From Psychrobacter piscatorii (lineage in GTDB: Bacteria; Pseudomonadota; Gammaproteobacteria; Pseudomonadales; Moraxellaceae), in NCBI RefSeq assembly GCF_904846415.1, contig NZ_CAJHAR010000002.1, forward strand, positions 62,001 to 126,000: a DNA stretch of 64,000 nucleotides. Direction: 5' to 3'. The notes beneath the pieces were generated by a model, which saw only the letters and a program-made list of their open reading frames with translations, was not told where the DNA came from and did not search any database. The translations under genes and the position numbers were made by a program. Positions 55,714-64,000 of this stretch are shown in pieces (the first letter of the stretch is position 1; every line of letters begins with the position of its first letter).

Positions 55714-56236
55714 CGTAAATATCCTTTTTAAATGTTCTTATAATATGAAAAGCGTATCGCTCAACAAAGAGCTGAATAGCTCTGTCTTTAAATTTGGATG
55801 GCGAGCTTTTAGCTGAGCGTATTTGTGCTCTGTTATATTGCTTGTTTTCATTAACCTATACGCCATCTTATTTAACAAACCTAAATAATTATAGTGGTCG
55901 GCTATAGGTTTATTGTTGTGACTTCGCAATTGCCACAACAAAAGCATCTTATCTTTACTGTGGTTTTCATATTTCTACAGTGAGTCATGCTGCAAGACAG
56001 TCCGCAATGTTTTGTTATCGGGGTAATAAGACAGCGCTATATCGGCATGCTACAATATTAAAATAGCCGCGCAGACATGGATGAGCGTCTCATTTATGAT
56101 CGAATTGTGGCTATCTTCACGATAAGATGAGGCGATTATCTAAACTGCCTGATATCTTGTCCTGATAGTGATAAAAGCGTTATATAATTAATATCGATTT
56201 TTACCAATCCCACTCCCATATAAAAAAGGATCTCTC
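55714..56236. other. Divergent SDR / aspC intergenic region
   Basis: 523 bp, holding both promoters. A 69-codon minus-strand ORF (55738-55947) has no ribosome-binding site and no recognisable family, so it is not called. Apart from AT-rich stretches near 56178-56190 that may be the aspC -10 region, nothing recognised. Confidence 0.4.
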
Positions 56237-57439
56237 ATGAGCGAGTTGCAACTGTCTGACCGCGTCAATAGCATCAAACCTTCTCCTACGCTAGCGATTA
56301 CTAATAAAGCAAAAGAACTAAAAGCAGCTGGCAAAGACATTATCGGTTTGGGCGCAGGCGAACCTGATTTTGATACCCCTGACCACATCAAAAAAGCTGC
56401 AATCGATGCCATTAATGACGGTTTCACCAAATACACCGCTGTTGATGGTACCCCAGAACTCAAAAAAGCCATCATAGAGAAATTCAAGCGCGACAATGAC
56501 ATCAGCTACGAGTCAAACGAAATCCTAGTATCGGTCGGTGGTAAGCAATCATTCTTTAACCTTGCCCAAGCATTTATCAACCCTGGCGACGAAGTCATCA
56601 TCCCAGCACCGTACTGGGTGAGCTATCCTGACATGGTTATCATCGCAGAAGGCGTACCAGTCATCGTAAAATGCCCAGCTGAACAAGACTTCAAAATCAC
56701 CGCTGAGCAGCTAGAAGAAGCCATCACTGAAAAAACCAAAATGTTGGTATTGAACAGCCCGTCTAACCCGACTGGTATGATTTATACGCTGGACGAGCTA
56801 AAAGCCATCGCTGAAGTATTGAAAAAGCATCCACACGTGTATGTGGCATCAGACGACATGTACGAGCACATCCGCTGGACGGGTGATAAGTTCTACAATA
56901 TTCTAAATGCAGCGCCTGAGTTAAAAGACCGTGCCATTATCCTAAACGGTGTGTCTAAAGCCTATGCGATGACAGGCTGGCGTATTGGCTATGCTGGTGG
57001 CCCTGCCAAACTCATCGGCGCGATGAAAAAAGTACAGTCACAGTCTACTTCATGCCCAACCTCTATCAGCCAAGTGGCAGCGACAGCAGCAATCAGTGGC
57101 GATCAGAGCGTACTTGAGCCAATGGTAGCGGCGTTTGAGAAGCGTTGCGACTTAGTTGTTGATGGTCTAAACGCCATCAAAGGTATCACTTGCTTGCGCC
57201 CTGATGGTGCGTTCTACGTTTATCCGAATATCGTACCACTCATTAAAGCCGCTGGCCTATCATCATGTACTGAGTTTTCAGCATGGTTACTAGAAAAAGT
57301 TGGTGTCGCGGTCGTACCTGGTGATGCTTTCGGTCTTGGTGGTTATATGCGTATCTCTTACGCGACTGATGAAGCCACATTGAAAGATGCCTTGTCACGT
57401 ATCGAAAAAGCCGTTGCTGACTTGGACGTTGCCGAATAA
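56237..57439 (+). CDS. aspC: Pyridoxal phosphate-dependent aspartate aminotransferase
   Basis: 400 residues of the class I/II aminotransferases, subgroup I-gamma. PSPTLAITNKAKEL, GLGAGEPDFDTPDHI, NSPSNPTGMIY and the PLP lysine (Lys241) in VSKAYAMTGWRIGYA are all present. It transfers amino groups between aspartate and 2-oxoglutarate, and may also accept aromatic or prephenate substrates. AAAAAGGA precedes the ATG. It is a single gene. Confidence 0.92.
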   Translation: MSELQLSDRVNSIKPSPTLAITNKAKELKAAGKDIIGLGAGEPDFDTPDHIKKAAIDAINDGFTKYTAVDGTPELKKAIIEKFKRDNDISYESNEILVSVGGKQSFFNLAQAFINPGDEVIIPAPYWVSYPDMVIIAEGVPVIVKCPAEQDFKITAEQLEEAITEKTKMLVLNSPSNPTGMIYTLDELKAIAEVLKKHPHVYVASDDMYEHIRWTGDKFYNILNAAPELKDRAIILNGVSKAYAMTGWRIGYAGGPAKLIGAMKKVQSQSTSCPTSISQVAATAAISGDQSVLEPMVAAFEKRCDLVVDGLNAIKGITCLRPDGAFYVYPNIVPLIKAAGLSSCTEFSAWLLEKVGVAVVPGDAFGLGGYMRISYATDEATLKDALSRIEKAVADLDVAE

Positions 57440-57481
57440 GTCACAAAGCATCGCTAGCCTTACAAGTGCTTTAATAAAAAA

Positions 57482-57513
57482 GACGCTGCGTAGTTTCTAT
57501 GTGGCGTTTTTTT
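57482..57513 (+). terminator. Terminator after aspC
   Basis: ACGCTGCGTAG pairs with CTATGTGGCGT using three wobble pairs, followed by TTTTTTT. Confidence 0.75.
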
Positions 57514-57596
57514 ATGCCTATTTTTGCTATTTATCCGCAAAAACCCTCTCTCTCATCATTAAAGTGATATTTTTTACGAATTATGAGAAAAAACGC

Positions 57597-57624
57597 TTGA
57601 CGTATTTTTTATCTTTGCTAGAAT
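57597..57624 (+). promoter_or_regulatory. Promoter of tRNA-Asn
   Basis: TTGACG (57597-57602), 16-bp spacer, TAGAAT (57619-57624), about 70 bp before the tRNA. Confidence 0.7.
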
Positions 57625-57696
57625 ACGCCCCACTTAGCAAGAACTCGTTAGAGACTTCTAAGGCTCGTTGTAAGCGATTAGTTACTTACAGCTTAT

Positions 57697-57772
57697 TCTC
57701 CAATAGCTCAGTTGGTAGAGCAACGGACTGTTAATCCGTGTGTCCCTGGTTCGAGCCCAGGTTGGAGAGCCA
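57697..57772 (+). tRNA. tRNA-Asn (GTT)
   Basis: 76 nt including encoded CCA. Acceptor TCTCCAA (57697-57703) pairs with TTGGAGA (57762-57768); D arm AGCTCAGTTGGTAGAGC, anticodon loop CTGTTAA with GTT, and T loop GGTTCGAGCCC are all canonical. Confidence 0.97.
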
Positions 57773-57824
57773 CATTTTAGTAGTAAAAGTTTTGAGTCAC
57801 TATAGATTCAATTATGGCATTTGC

Positions 57825-57857
57825 CAAAACCCTCATCAGTTTGATGGGGGTTTTTTT
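57825..57857 (+). terminator. Terminator after tRNA-Asn
   Basis: AACCCTCATCA pairs with TGATGGGGGTT with a short loop, followed by seven T. Confidence 0.85.
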
Positions 57858-57886
57858 ATGGCTTAGATTTGAAGGCAATTCTACAC

Positions 57887-57961
57887 TTACTCTAATTCTT
57901 TGATAAGCGCCTGCATTTCTTTTATCTCGCGTTTTTGGGCTTCAATAATATCGTCGGCAAA
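57887..57961 (-). pseudogene. Relic of a DUF305 gene 3' end
   Basis: Directly after the TAA stop of the DUF411 gene, and in the same frame, the minus strand reads FADDIIEAQKREIKEMQALI then KELE and a TAA (57887-57889). This pattern is the C-terminal end of DUF305 proteins, which often accompany copper and other metal genes. No start codon or N-terminal part exists, so it looks like a deletion scar joining two former neighbours. Confidence 0.6.
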
Positions 57962-58582
57962 TTATAACTGCTGAGCCATAGACTTAACCTCCGCATATAC
58001 TTGGTTTGTCCCGTCTTTGTTTATTTGCATAATTTGATACGGCATGAACTGGTCTTGATACTCCATACCTGGACTACCAACTGGCATGCCGGGTACAGCG
58101 AGGCCAATAGCTTGCTCTGGTGGATTCTGCAAAAACTCTGCCACATACTTAGCAGGGACATGACCTTCAAACACATAGCCATCGGTCGTGACTGCCGTGT
58201 GGCAAGAGCGTAGCTCATCAGGCACACTATGACGGTCTTTAATCAATGACAAGTTAGCTGGGTGCTCTACTGTCGAGCTTAGGCCATGTGTCTGTGCATG
58301 ACCTATCCACTCTTTGCAGCAACTACAATTGGCGTCTTTGTAGACGGTTGCAGATACATTCTTCAAAATACCAGTCTGGCTCGCTTGCGTCTGGGCTGTA
58401 GATTCTGACACCGCTTCAACGTTTGCCTCTTTAGCATTGGTGTCGACACTTAAGTCATCAGTATTATCAGACTGTGCGCATGCTGAAAATAGGAGCACAG
58501 CCACCAATACGGCTGTCCCTCGTGTTGGCATGAGTAAATGATGACGAGGTCTACTGGTAGGTTTTACAGTTAGCATTGTCAT
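57962..58582 (-). CDS. DUF411 metal-binding lipoprotein
   Basis: 206 residues. The N-terminal hydrophobic stretch ends in VAVLLFSACAQ, a lipobox with Cys at about residue 35. A Ser/Asp/Glu-rich linker follows, then the DUF411 domain: VYKDANCSCCKEWIGH with the CxCC metal site, PDELRSCHTA and YVFEGHVPAKYV. DUF411 proteins are periplasmic and linked to copper and other metal resistance. GAGG lies eight bases before the ATG. It is encoded beside the ars operon but separated from it by about 120 bp. Confidence 0.88.
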   Translation of the reverse strand: MTMLTVKPTSRPRHHLLMPTRGTAVLVAVLLFSACAQSDNTDDLSVDTNAKEANVEAVSESTAQTQASQTGILKNVSATVYKDANCSCCKEWIGHAQTHGLSSTVEHPANLSLIKDRHSVPDELRSCHTAVTTDGYVFEGHVPAKYVAEFLQNPPEQAIGLAVPGMPVGSPGMEYQDQFMPYQIMQINKDGTNQVYAEVKSMAQQL

Positions 58583-58705
58583 TTTATGGCCTCATTTTTG
58601 GTAAAACACTGATCACATTTAGACCTTATCATGTCCAAATAAAGCTGAACATCCATACTATTATCAAATTGCCGTCCTCGTAAAGAAAGCTTGCTAATGC
58701 TTTGA

Positions 58706-60013
58706 TTAGCTTGGCAGCATAGGCAGCCAAAAAACCAAGGCCAAAAGCGTCACTAATAGCACAGGAGGCGTAATCAGCAGGCCTATTTTTATATATTGTC
58801 CCCAGCTGATTTTGTAGTCTTTTTCTGCCAATACATGCAACCATAATAAAGTCGCAAGACTGCCAATCGGTGTAAACTTGGGGCCCAAATCATTACCGAT
58901 CACATTGGCATAAATCATCAGCTCTCGCGTCGCAGCGGGCACGTGCGCCTGATCAATCGCAAGCGCGCCGACTAAGGTGGCTGGCATATTATTCATGATA
59001 GAGGCGACAATAGCAGAGAGAAACCCAGTCCCTACTGTGGCAATGACTGCGCCCTGTCCTCCTAACCAGTTAAGTACGCGCGCGCCATATGCAGTAAGAC
59101 CTGCATTGCCCAAACCATATACCACCAGATACATGCCGATCGAAAACAGGACGATTTGCCAAGGGGCTTTGCGTACAACATCACTTATAGAAATCACCGC
59201 GCCGCGTCCGCCTTGCCATAACCGACCAGCGATGGCCATTAACAACAGTGCGATAGCGCCAGTGACAAGTGAAATAGGTAACCCCAACGGCTCCGTCACA
59301 AAATAAGCAACCAGTAGCAAGCCCAATAATGGAAAAGCGGTACGAAAGACCAATGGGTCGGTAATAGCAGATGAAGGGGCACTTAAGTTATCGACTGGAT
59401 AATGCTGGGGAATATGACGGGCATAGACCATCCACAACACCAGTAGCGTCGCTAATACGGACACAATATTCACGGGCACCATAACCGCCGCATAACGCCC
59501 AAAACCAATATCAAAATAATTGGCACTGACGATATTGACTAAGTTTGAGGTAACGAACGGCAGACTTGCCGTATCAGCGATAAATCCCGTGGCGATGATA
59601 AAAGCTAAAGCGGATGGTGGTGCAAAATTGAGGCGCAGCACAATAGCAATCACAATCGGCGTCAGTAATAGCGCAGCCCCATCATTAGCAAAAAACGCAG
59701 AAATAAACGCACCCAATACGACAATCATTGGGAAAAGCAGTCGCCCTTGCCCATTGCCAAGCCTTGCCACATGCAATGCTGCCCAACCAAAAAATCCTGC
59801 TTTATCTAAGATAAGCGAGATAATAATCAGCGCCACAAAAGTAAAGGTCGCATCCCAAACAATATCCCACACGATACCGACGTCTGATAGCTGCACCACA
59901 CCAAACACCAAAGCGACCAATGCACCGCCCATCGCACTACAGCCGATACCCAATCCTTTCGGCTGCCATATGACCAGCACCAGAGTGACAACAAAAATAG
60001 CAAACGCAAGCAT
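58706..60013 (-). CDS. arsB: Arsenite efflux membrane protein ArsB
   Basis: 435 residues with about twelve membrane helices. [58 protein letters not shown] and [20 protein letters not shown] are the core signatures of the ArsB branch of the ion-transporter superfamily, which exports As(III) and Sb(III) by proton exchange (or with the ArsA ATPase, not seen here). It is the last gene of arsR-arsC-arsH-arsB on the minus strand, 68 bp after arsH. Confidence 0.95.
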   Translation of the reverse strand: MLAFAIFVVTLVLVIWQPKGLGIGCSAMGGALVALVFGVVQLSDVGIVWDIVWDATFTFVALIIISLILDKAGFFGWAALHVARLGNGQGRLLFPMIVVLGAFISAFFANDGAALLLTPIVIAIVLRLNFAPPSALAFIIATGFIADTASLPFVTSNLVNIVSANYFDIGFGRYAAVMVPVNIVSVLATLLVLWMVYARHIPQHYPVDNLSAPSSAITDPLVFRTAFPLLGLLLVAYFVTEPLGLPISLVTGAIALLLMAIAGRLWQGGRGAVISISDVVRKAPWQIVLFSIGMYLVVYGLGNAGLTAYGARVLNWLGGQGAVIATVGTGFLSAIVASIMNNMPATLVGALAIDQAHVPAATRELMIYANVIGNDLGPKFTPIGSLATLLWLHVLAEKDYKISWGQYIKIGLLITPPVLLVTLLALVFWLPMLPS

Positions 60014-60081
60014 GGCACAGCCTTACTTAGATAATAATGTTAATGTGATTGTATTAGGGAGACGGTATTCGCATAACCGTA

Positions 60082-60855
60082 TCAAAGCGACTTTTGATTG
60101 ACGCGGTTCGATAGTTCTTCAGCACTCTCGACGCGTTCTGAATAGCGATCGGTAAGATACGCTGAGCGTCCGCGTGTGAGCCAAGTAAATTTCACCAACT
60201 CTTCACAGACATCGACCAGACGCAGATATAACGGAGACATGTCCATGCGATTATGGTGATTAAATTCCAAAAAAGCTTTAGGTATAGAAGATTGATTAGG
60301 GATAGTGATCATCCGCATCCAACGTCCAAGAATACGCATCTGATTGACCGTATTAAAGCTCTGACTACCGCCACTGACTTGCATCAATGCCAAGGTTTTA
60401 CCCTGTGTCGGACGTACGCCGCCCAGAGACAGCGGAATCCAATCGATTTGCGCTTTCATAATACTGGTGATACTGCCATGACGCTCTGGACTCACCCAAA
60501 GCATCCCTTCTGACCACTGTGCCAATTCTCGTAGTTCTTGCACTTTTGGATGGTCTGAGTCTACATCGTCAGGCAATGGCAAGCCTGAAGGGTCAAACAT
60601 CCGCACCTCACAACCATACCAACGTAACAGTCGACTCGATTCTTCCGCGGCCAATCTGGAGAATGAGCGCGCGCGGACAGAGCCGTATAGCACCAGTATT
60701 TTGGGCGCATGACGTGGATCATTTGGGGCAATCAATGACTCAATATCGATAGGTTGAATATTGTCGACATCGATATTGGGTAAATCGTCAAAGCTAGAAT
60801 TTGCTGAAGCAGTAGACTCCATCACAGATGCTTGTTCAGCTCTAGTGCTTGTCAT
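60082..60855 (-). CDS. arsH: Arsenical resistance NADPH-dependent flavin oxidoreductase ArsH
   Basis: 257 residues. ArsH is a flavodoxin-like FMN enzyme that oxidises trivalent organoarsenicals (methylarsenite) to less toxic pentavalent forms. [19 protein letters not shown] binds FMN phosphate, and [18 protein letters not shown], then [18 protein letters not shown], are family marks. The start ATG (60855) with GGAGAGG overlaps the arsC stop by 14 bp, implying coupling. It makes sense together with the ArsM cluster 30 kb away, because ArsM produces methylarsenite. Confidence 0.95.
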   Translation of the reverse strand: MTSTRAEQASVMESTASANSSFDDLPNIDVDNIQPIDIESLIAPNDPRHAPKILVLYGSVRARSFSRLAAEESSRLLRWYGCEVRMFDPSGLPLPDDVDSDHPKVQELRELAQWSEGMLWVSPERHGSITSIMKAQIDWIPLSLGGVRPTQGKTLALMQVSGGSQSFNTVNQMRILGRWMRMITIPNQSSIPKAFLEFNHHNRMDMSPLYLRLVDVCEELVKFTWLTRGRSAYLTDRYSERVESAEELSNRVNQKSL

Positions 60856-61249
60856 GATAAATAACCTCTCCATCTTCTTTTGTAAAGCTACTGACTGGAT
60901 TTGCTAGCAGCGCAAACACTCGCTCTGAAGGACGACACAGCGCCGCGCCCTTATCAGTCACCACGATCGGACGATTGATCAAAATAGGATGTGCAATCAT
61001 GGCATCGATGATGTGATCATCAGAGAGCTCAGGGTTGTCTAGGCCAAGCTCATCATTGATCGCCTCTTTACTTCTTAGTAATTCTCTTGGAGAGATTTGC
61101 ATTTGGTCTAACAATTCAACTAAACGCGCTCGCGTTGGTGGATTTTTTAAATATTCCACCACTTCTGGCGTCTCCCCTGACGCTTTTATAATAGCAAGTG
61201 TATTACGAGAGGTTCCGCAGTTAGGATTATGAAAAATTAAAGGTTTCAT
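60842..61249 (-). CDS. arsC: Arsenate reductase (glutaredoxin-dependent)
   Basis: 135 residues. ArsC reduces arsenate to arsenite with glutathione and glutaredoxin. The catalytic Cys11 is in NPNCGTSR, and arginines in [15 protein letters not shown] and CRPSERV fit the substrate-binding set. It is the second gene of the ars operon, 48 bp after arsR, and overlaps the start of arsH. Confidence 0.95.
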   Translation of the reverse strand: MKPLIFHNPNCGTSRNTLAIIKASGETPEVVEYLKNPPTRARLVELLDQMQISPRELLRSKEAINDELGLDNPELSDDHIIDAMIAHPILINRPIVVTDKGAALCRPSERVFALLANPVSSFTKEDGEVIYHDKH

Positions 61250-61296
61250 CGTGATCTTACCTATTTTATAAGTATGTTTATTGAATCAATCATTGG

Positions 61297-61659
61297 TTAA
61301 TCATCACTTTGCTCAGCAGACTCATTTACCCTGCATCCACTTAAACTGTCGATAAGTGAGGCACATAATTCTGGATGTCCTGCACAGCAGTCTTGCAGTA
61401 AAAACTGAATGACGCTATCCATATGTGAGAGCGATGCCCGATAGATAATCTGTCGGCTTTGTCGTTGTGAGACCACCCACCCTGCTCGTGCCAGCACCGC
61501 TAGATGCGCTGACATGGTATTGTGCGGTACGCCAAGTTGACGGGCTATTTCACCCGCAGGTAGGCCTTCAGGCTCGTGGCTGACCAGCAACCTAAAAGCC
61601 TTTAGACGAGTGTCTTGAGAAAGTGCTGCAAAGCTTGCAGTAGCAGTATTTATTTCCAT
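61297..61659 (-). CDS. arsR: ArsR family arsenic-responsive repressor
   Basis: 120 residues, winged-helix ArsR/SmtB repressor. The DNA-recognition helix is in HNTMSAHLAVLARAGWV. The As(III) sensor is a C-terminal cysteine cluster, Cys91, Cys92 and Cys99 in DCCAGHPELC, the arrangement known from Acidithiobacillus-type ArsR rather than the E. coli alpha-3 site. It heads the arsR-arsC-arsH-arsB operon. No good Shine-Dalgarno precedes the ATG, and the promoter lies so close that the mRNA may have almost no leader. Confidence 0.94.
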   Translation of the reverse strand: MEINTATASFAALSQDTRLKAFRLLVSHEPEGLPAGEIARQLGVPHNTMSAHLAVLARAGWVVSQRQSRQIIYRASLSHMDSVIQFLLQDCCAGHPELCASLIDSLSGCRVNESAEQSDD

Positions 61660-61694
61660 ATGTCCAATAATATAGACATATTAAAATAATTCAA
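61658..61694 (-). promoter_or_regulatory. ars promoter with ArsR-type operator
   Basis: On the minus strand -35 TTGAAT (61694-61689), 16-bp spacer, -10 TATTAT (61672-61667). An inverted repeat ATATGTC (61658-61664) / GACATAT (61675-61681) covers the -10 and the start codon of arsR, as expected for a repressor site. Confidence 0.65.
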
Positions 61695-61875
61695 TGATTT
61701 TTGGATGAAATTTTTTCTTTTGGAAGTATCAAAGAACACTCACCATCGTTCAATGAGCCAAACTACTTCTAGCACTAATGACTATGGTTCTTGGGAGTAA
61801 TACTTGTTAGATTGATTATATTTATAGTTAGAGCTTATGGGTTATAACAAGCGCGGTATTACCTAACGCTATAAC

Positions 61876-62142
61876 TTATCGCTGATTTGATCGTTTGTAT
61901 ACCCTACCGACATGAATCAAGCTGACCAGCTTGATCAGTGGCTTTATAAGCAGCTGCGCACTACCAAGGATAAATAGCCAAGTACCGTCCGTTGTCAGTG
62001 ATTCTTTTAAAAAGAAAAAGCTACCGATCAGAAACCAAATAGCGATAAGTAAGTCATTTACCGCGCCCAAGGCATCATAGCGCCGCTGTATCACAATATG
62101 ATCTTGTCCAATATCAACATCTAATTTTTTACTGTCATTCAA
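61876..62142 (-). CDS. YrhK-domain membrane protein (TTG start)
   Basis: 88 residues. RRYDALGAVNDLLIAIWFLIGSFFF, then a second helix and HVGRVYKRS, fit the YrhK family of small membrane proteins with unknown function. No ATG lies in frame; the TTG at 62142 has AAGGA eight bases upstream and gives a complete family-length protein. It is a single gene upstream of the ars operon on the same strand with a 216-bp gap. Confidence 0.78.
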   Translation of the reverse strand: MNDSKKLDVDIGQDHIVIQRRYDALGAVNDLLIAIWFLIGSFFFLKESLTTDGTWLFILGSAQLLIKPLIKLVSLIHVGRVYKRSNQR

Positions 62143-62490
62143 AACTTATTCCTTACTTACCTATGTATATTGAGCCATTAGATATATCAGTCAGCCAGCA
62201 CTACTGTCAACAATGGGCGGTGTAAGGCGTACGAAAATAAAGAGATTTATGCCTGCTATGACTTATTCATCCAATAATTTTAAAGCAAATTTTTACTTAT
62301 ATTTCATATCACTGAAAATAGTGGCAAAAAGGATTTTCGATTGATGATCGTGCTATCGTGGCGAGCTCATCTGCAATATACTAAAACATGATGATATTGA
62401 GCAAAAACTGCAGACACAAAAAAACCTCAAACAATCTAATGCTTGAGGCGAAACTTGCTTAAACTCGTAAGTCTAAATTCGTTTTAAATA
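62143..62490. other. Intergenic region between YrhK gene and tRNA genes
   Basis: 348 bp. Contains the tRNA terminator at 62418-62448 and presumably the YrhK promoter; otherwise nothing recognised. Confidence 0.4.
62418..62448 (-). terminator. Terminator of the tRNA-Val/tRNA-Asp unit
   Basis: On the minus strand CCTCAA (62448-62443) pairs with TTGAGG (62430-62425), followed by seven T. Confidence 0.75.
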
Positions 62491-62567
62491 TGGCGCAGCG
62501 GACGGGACTCGAACCCGCGACCCCCGGCGTGACAGGCCGGTATTCTAACCAACTGAACTACCGCTGC
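62491..62567 (-). tRNA. tRNA-Asp (GTC)
   Basis: 77 nt with encoded CCA. Acceptor GCAGCGG pairs with CCGCTGC; the anticodon loop CTGTCAC has GTC; the T arm GGGTTCGAGTCCC is canonical. Confidence 0.97.
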
Positions 62568-62604
62568 TTAGGTCTCTTAGCTTATTTAGCCACTTGCTAA
62601 GAAG

Positions 62605-62680
62605 TGGTGGGTGATGACGGATTCGAACCGCCGACATTCTGCGTGTAAGGCAGACGCTCTACCAACTGAGCTAATCACCC
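62605..62680 (-). tRNA. tRNA-Val (TAC)
   Basis: 76 nt with encoded CCA. Acceptor GGGTGAT pairs with ATCACCC; the anticodon loop CTTACAC has TAC. It is first in the pair and is co-transcribed with tRNA-Asp 37 bp downstream. Confidence 0.97.
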
Positions 62681-62759
62681 TTCGAACAATTGCGATGCAA
62701 TTTATTCAACATCAACTGAGCTCTACGTTTGTCACTAAGCTCTGCTGCTGTGGGTGTGT

Positions 62760-62787
62760 ATTATATAGATTTAGAGTTGGCTGTCAA
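62760..62787 (-). promoter_or_regulatory. Consensus sigma-70 promoter of the tRNA-Val/Asp unit
   Basis: On the minus strand TTGACA (62787-62782), 16-bp spacer, TATAAT (62765-62760): both hexamers match the consensus exactly, as expected for a stable-RNA promoter. Confidence 0.85.
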
Positions 62788-62903
62788 ACCCTATTTTCCA
62801 CTTTTTTGAATATTTTTCACTTTTATATCGAAATTTTTAGCAAGCATATGTTTTTATTGATTTTATATTTTTATCAAAAATCAATTTTTTTCAGACTCGA
62901 TAC

Positions 62904-63389
62904 TTACTTATTGGTTAATGCTTGCTCAATGTCTTTTTTGATGGCATCTGGCTTGGTCGTTGGCGCATAGCGATCGATAACTTGACCTTGGCTATCAATT
63001 AAGAACTTAGTAAAATTCCATTTGATACCATCTGTCAGTAGACCGCCTTTTTGGTCTTTGAGCCAGTTATAGATAGGATGAGCGTCTGCGCCATTGACAT
63101 CAGTCTTTGCCATCATAGGAAAGCTGACACCATAGTTCTTTTGACAAAACGCGCCTATCTCATCATTACTACCGGGATCTTGACTACCAAATTGATTACA
63201 AGGAAAACCGATGACGACCAGCCCTTGATCTTTGTACTGCTGATATAACGACTCTAATCCTTCGAACTGCGGAGTGAATCCACATTTGCTTGCTGTATTA
63301 ACGATTAGCAATACTTTATCTTTATACACAGAAAACGCTTGCGAGCTGCCATCCATACGCTCAGCGGTAAAATCATAAATAGTACTCAT
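62904..63389 (-). CDS. Glutathione peroxidase
   Basis: 161 residues. It is a thiol peroxidase of the GPx family with a catalytic Cys (not Sec) at residue 36 in NTASKCGFTPQF. Gln in GFPCNQFGSQDPG and Trp/Asn in IKWNFTKFLID complete the usual tetrad; the resolving Cys in FPCNQF region suggests a thioredoxin-coupled mechanism, as in BtuE-like enzymes. Two ATGs are adjacent; the second (63389) has AAGGA at better spacing. It pairs functionally with msrB next door. Confidence 0.92.
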   Translation of the reverse strand: MSTIYDFTAERMDGSSQAFSVYKDKVLLIVNTASKCGFTPQFEGLESLYQQYKDQGLVVIGFPCNQFGSQDPGSNDEIGAFCQKNYGVSFPMMAKTDVNGADAHPIYNWLKDQKGGLLTDGIKWNFTKFLIDSQGQVIDRYAPTTKPDAIKKDIEQALTNK

Positions 63390-63532
63390 CATCTATCCTT
63401 AATTTGAGAATTTTATTATTTTGATTATTTGTTTCAATAACGCTGTTTTCTTTATCATATGAATATTAGAAGCGATTTAAAAGGAAGCACTCTGTACTTC
63501 CCCTCTCACACTTCTAAAATCAGATAAAGAAC

Positions 63533-63958
63533 TTACTTCTCAGACTTATCTAAATCAATAGATACTGAGTTGATGCAATAGCGCATACCTGTCGTCTCAC
63601 GTGGTCCATCAGGGAATACGTGACCCAAATGTGCGCCGCAGTTGCTACAGGTAACTTCGGTACGAGTCATACCCAATGAGTTGTCAACATGCTCGTCTAT
63701 CGCACTGTTATCGACACCTTGGTCGAAACTTGGCCAACCACAGCCCGCGTCAAACTTATTGCTTGAATCAAACAAACTGGCACCACAGCCTTTGCAGCGA
63801 TAAACACCATCATCAGTTGCATCGTTGTAAACGCCTGTAAATGGACGCTCTGTGCCCTTTTCACGCATGACATGATACTCGTCAGCACTCAAACGCTCTT
63901 TCCAGTCAGCTTCGGTCAATTGGCTGATTTCTTCTTTACTTAATTGATTGTCTTGCAT
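63533..63958 (-). CDS. msrB: Peptide-methionine (R)-S-oxide reductase MsrB
   Basis: 141 residues. MsrB reduces methionine-R-sulfoxide in proteins. The zinc site is Cys55, Cys58, Cys104 and Cys107 (RCKGC and CSNC) and the catalytic Cys128 is in [13 protein letters not shown] and [10 protein letters not shown] are family marks. The start ATG is near the right edge and the gene is complete. A further 42 bp to the window end contain no feature. Confidence 0.96.
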   Translation of the reverse strand: MQDNQLSKEEISQLTEADWKERLSADEYHVMREKGTERPFTGVYNDATDDGVYRCKGCGASLFDSSNKFDAGCGWPSFDQGVDNSAIDEHVDNSLGMTRTEVTCSNCGAHLGHVFPDGPRETTGMRYCINSVSIDLDKSEK

Positions 63959-64000
63959 AATTTACCCTTATTCGATTATTTATTATTGATAACTATTTTA

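Noticed and set aside
55738..55947. A 69-codon minus-strand ORF between the SDR gene and aspC
   Set aside because: No recognised family and no ribosome-binding site; it cannot be excluded as a small protein but is not supported.
57387..57734. A 115-codon ORF running from the end of aspC into tRNA-Asn
   Set aside because: It crosses a terminator, a promoter and the tRNA, so it is not a coding gene.
59520..60101. A 193-codon plus-strand ORF
   Set aside because: It lies antisense within arsB, has low-complexity Ser/Thr/Asn-rich translation and no ribosome-binding site; arsB is clearly the real gene.
1..64000. CRISPR array, prophage or complete insertion sequence
   Set aside because: No regularly spaced repeats, no transposase, integrase, capsid or Cas proteins were seen in any frame.

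Overview
The window looks like a chromosomal segment of a gamma-proteobacterium of the Moraxellaceae, most likely Psychrobacter. This is an inference from moderate GC, the repertoire (AcnB, a TAXI-type TRAP transporter, a PACE efflux pump, tandem TRIC-like channels, an ArsH-type arsenic operon) and protein style; no rRNA or species marker is present. I see no complete insertion sequence, prophage or CRISPR array. Most transcription units end in clear stem-loop terminators.

Region 1 (1-13075) is a tellurium-resistance-type (Ter) stress locus. It holds the end of a TerC/DUF475 membrane protein, glutaminase, two TerD proteins flanking an AIM24-like protein, and a divergent tandem-TerD (TerA-like) protein. 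A six-gene run follows: ATP-grasp ligase, TerD-trypsin fusion, phosphoribosyltransferase-TRSP, HAD phosphatase, StiP/PELOTA protein and CitE-like lyase. This matches the predicted Ter-linked pathway for a nucleoside-like metabolite, whose product is unknown. Repeated GCTTAGTRAGC boxes sit at the probable terD promoter.

Region 2 (13141-26217) is mostly housekeeping: an alpha/beta hydrolase, enoyl-CoA hydratase, a PACE exporter, DUF805, aconitase B, a carboxymuconolactone decarboxylase-like protein, lipoyl synthase, a three-gene TAXI-TRAP transporter with overlapping reading frames, and methylthioadenosine phosphorylase.

Region 3 (26284-32278) is a six-gene minus-strand cluster for arsenosugar-type metabolism: SelD-associated-type FAD oxidoreductase, radical SAM ArsS, DUF547 protein, two arsenosugar-type glycosyltransferases and ArsM. 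Region 7 carries a separate detoxification operon, arsR-arsC-arsH-arsB, so the cell can probably both expel and methylate/conjugate arsenic.

Region 4 (32587-46920) has a lysophospholipase-like hydrolase, DapD, QueE, a DMT exporter, two TRIC-like channels, RecJ, small unknown proteins, a decayed aminotransferase relic, UvrB, Dps and a CDF transporter. Region 5 (47094-55713) has a thioesterase, DUF2177, a LysR/MFS divergent pair and a lipid-modification cluster (SDR, FAD oxidoreductase, DUF1365, cyclopropane-fatty-acid-synthase family). Region 6 (56237-58582) has an aspartate aminotransferase, tRNA-Asn and a DUF411 protein with a DUF305 relic directly behind its stop. Region 7 (58706-63958) has the ars operon, a YrhK protein, tRNA-Val and tRNA-Asp behind a near-consensus promoter, glutathione peroxidase and MsrB.
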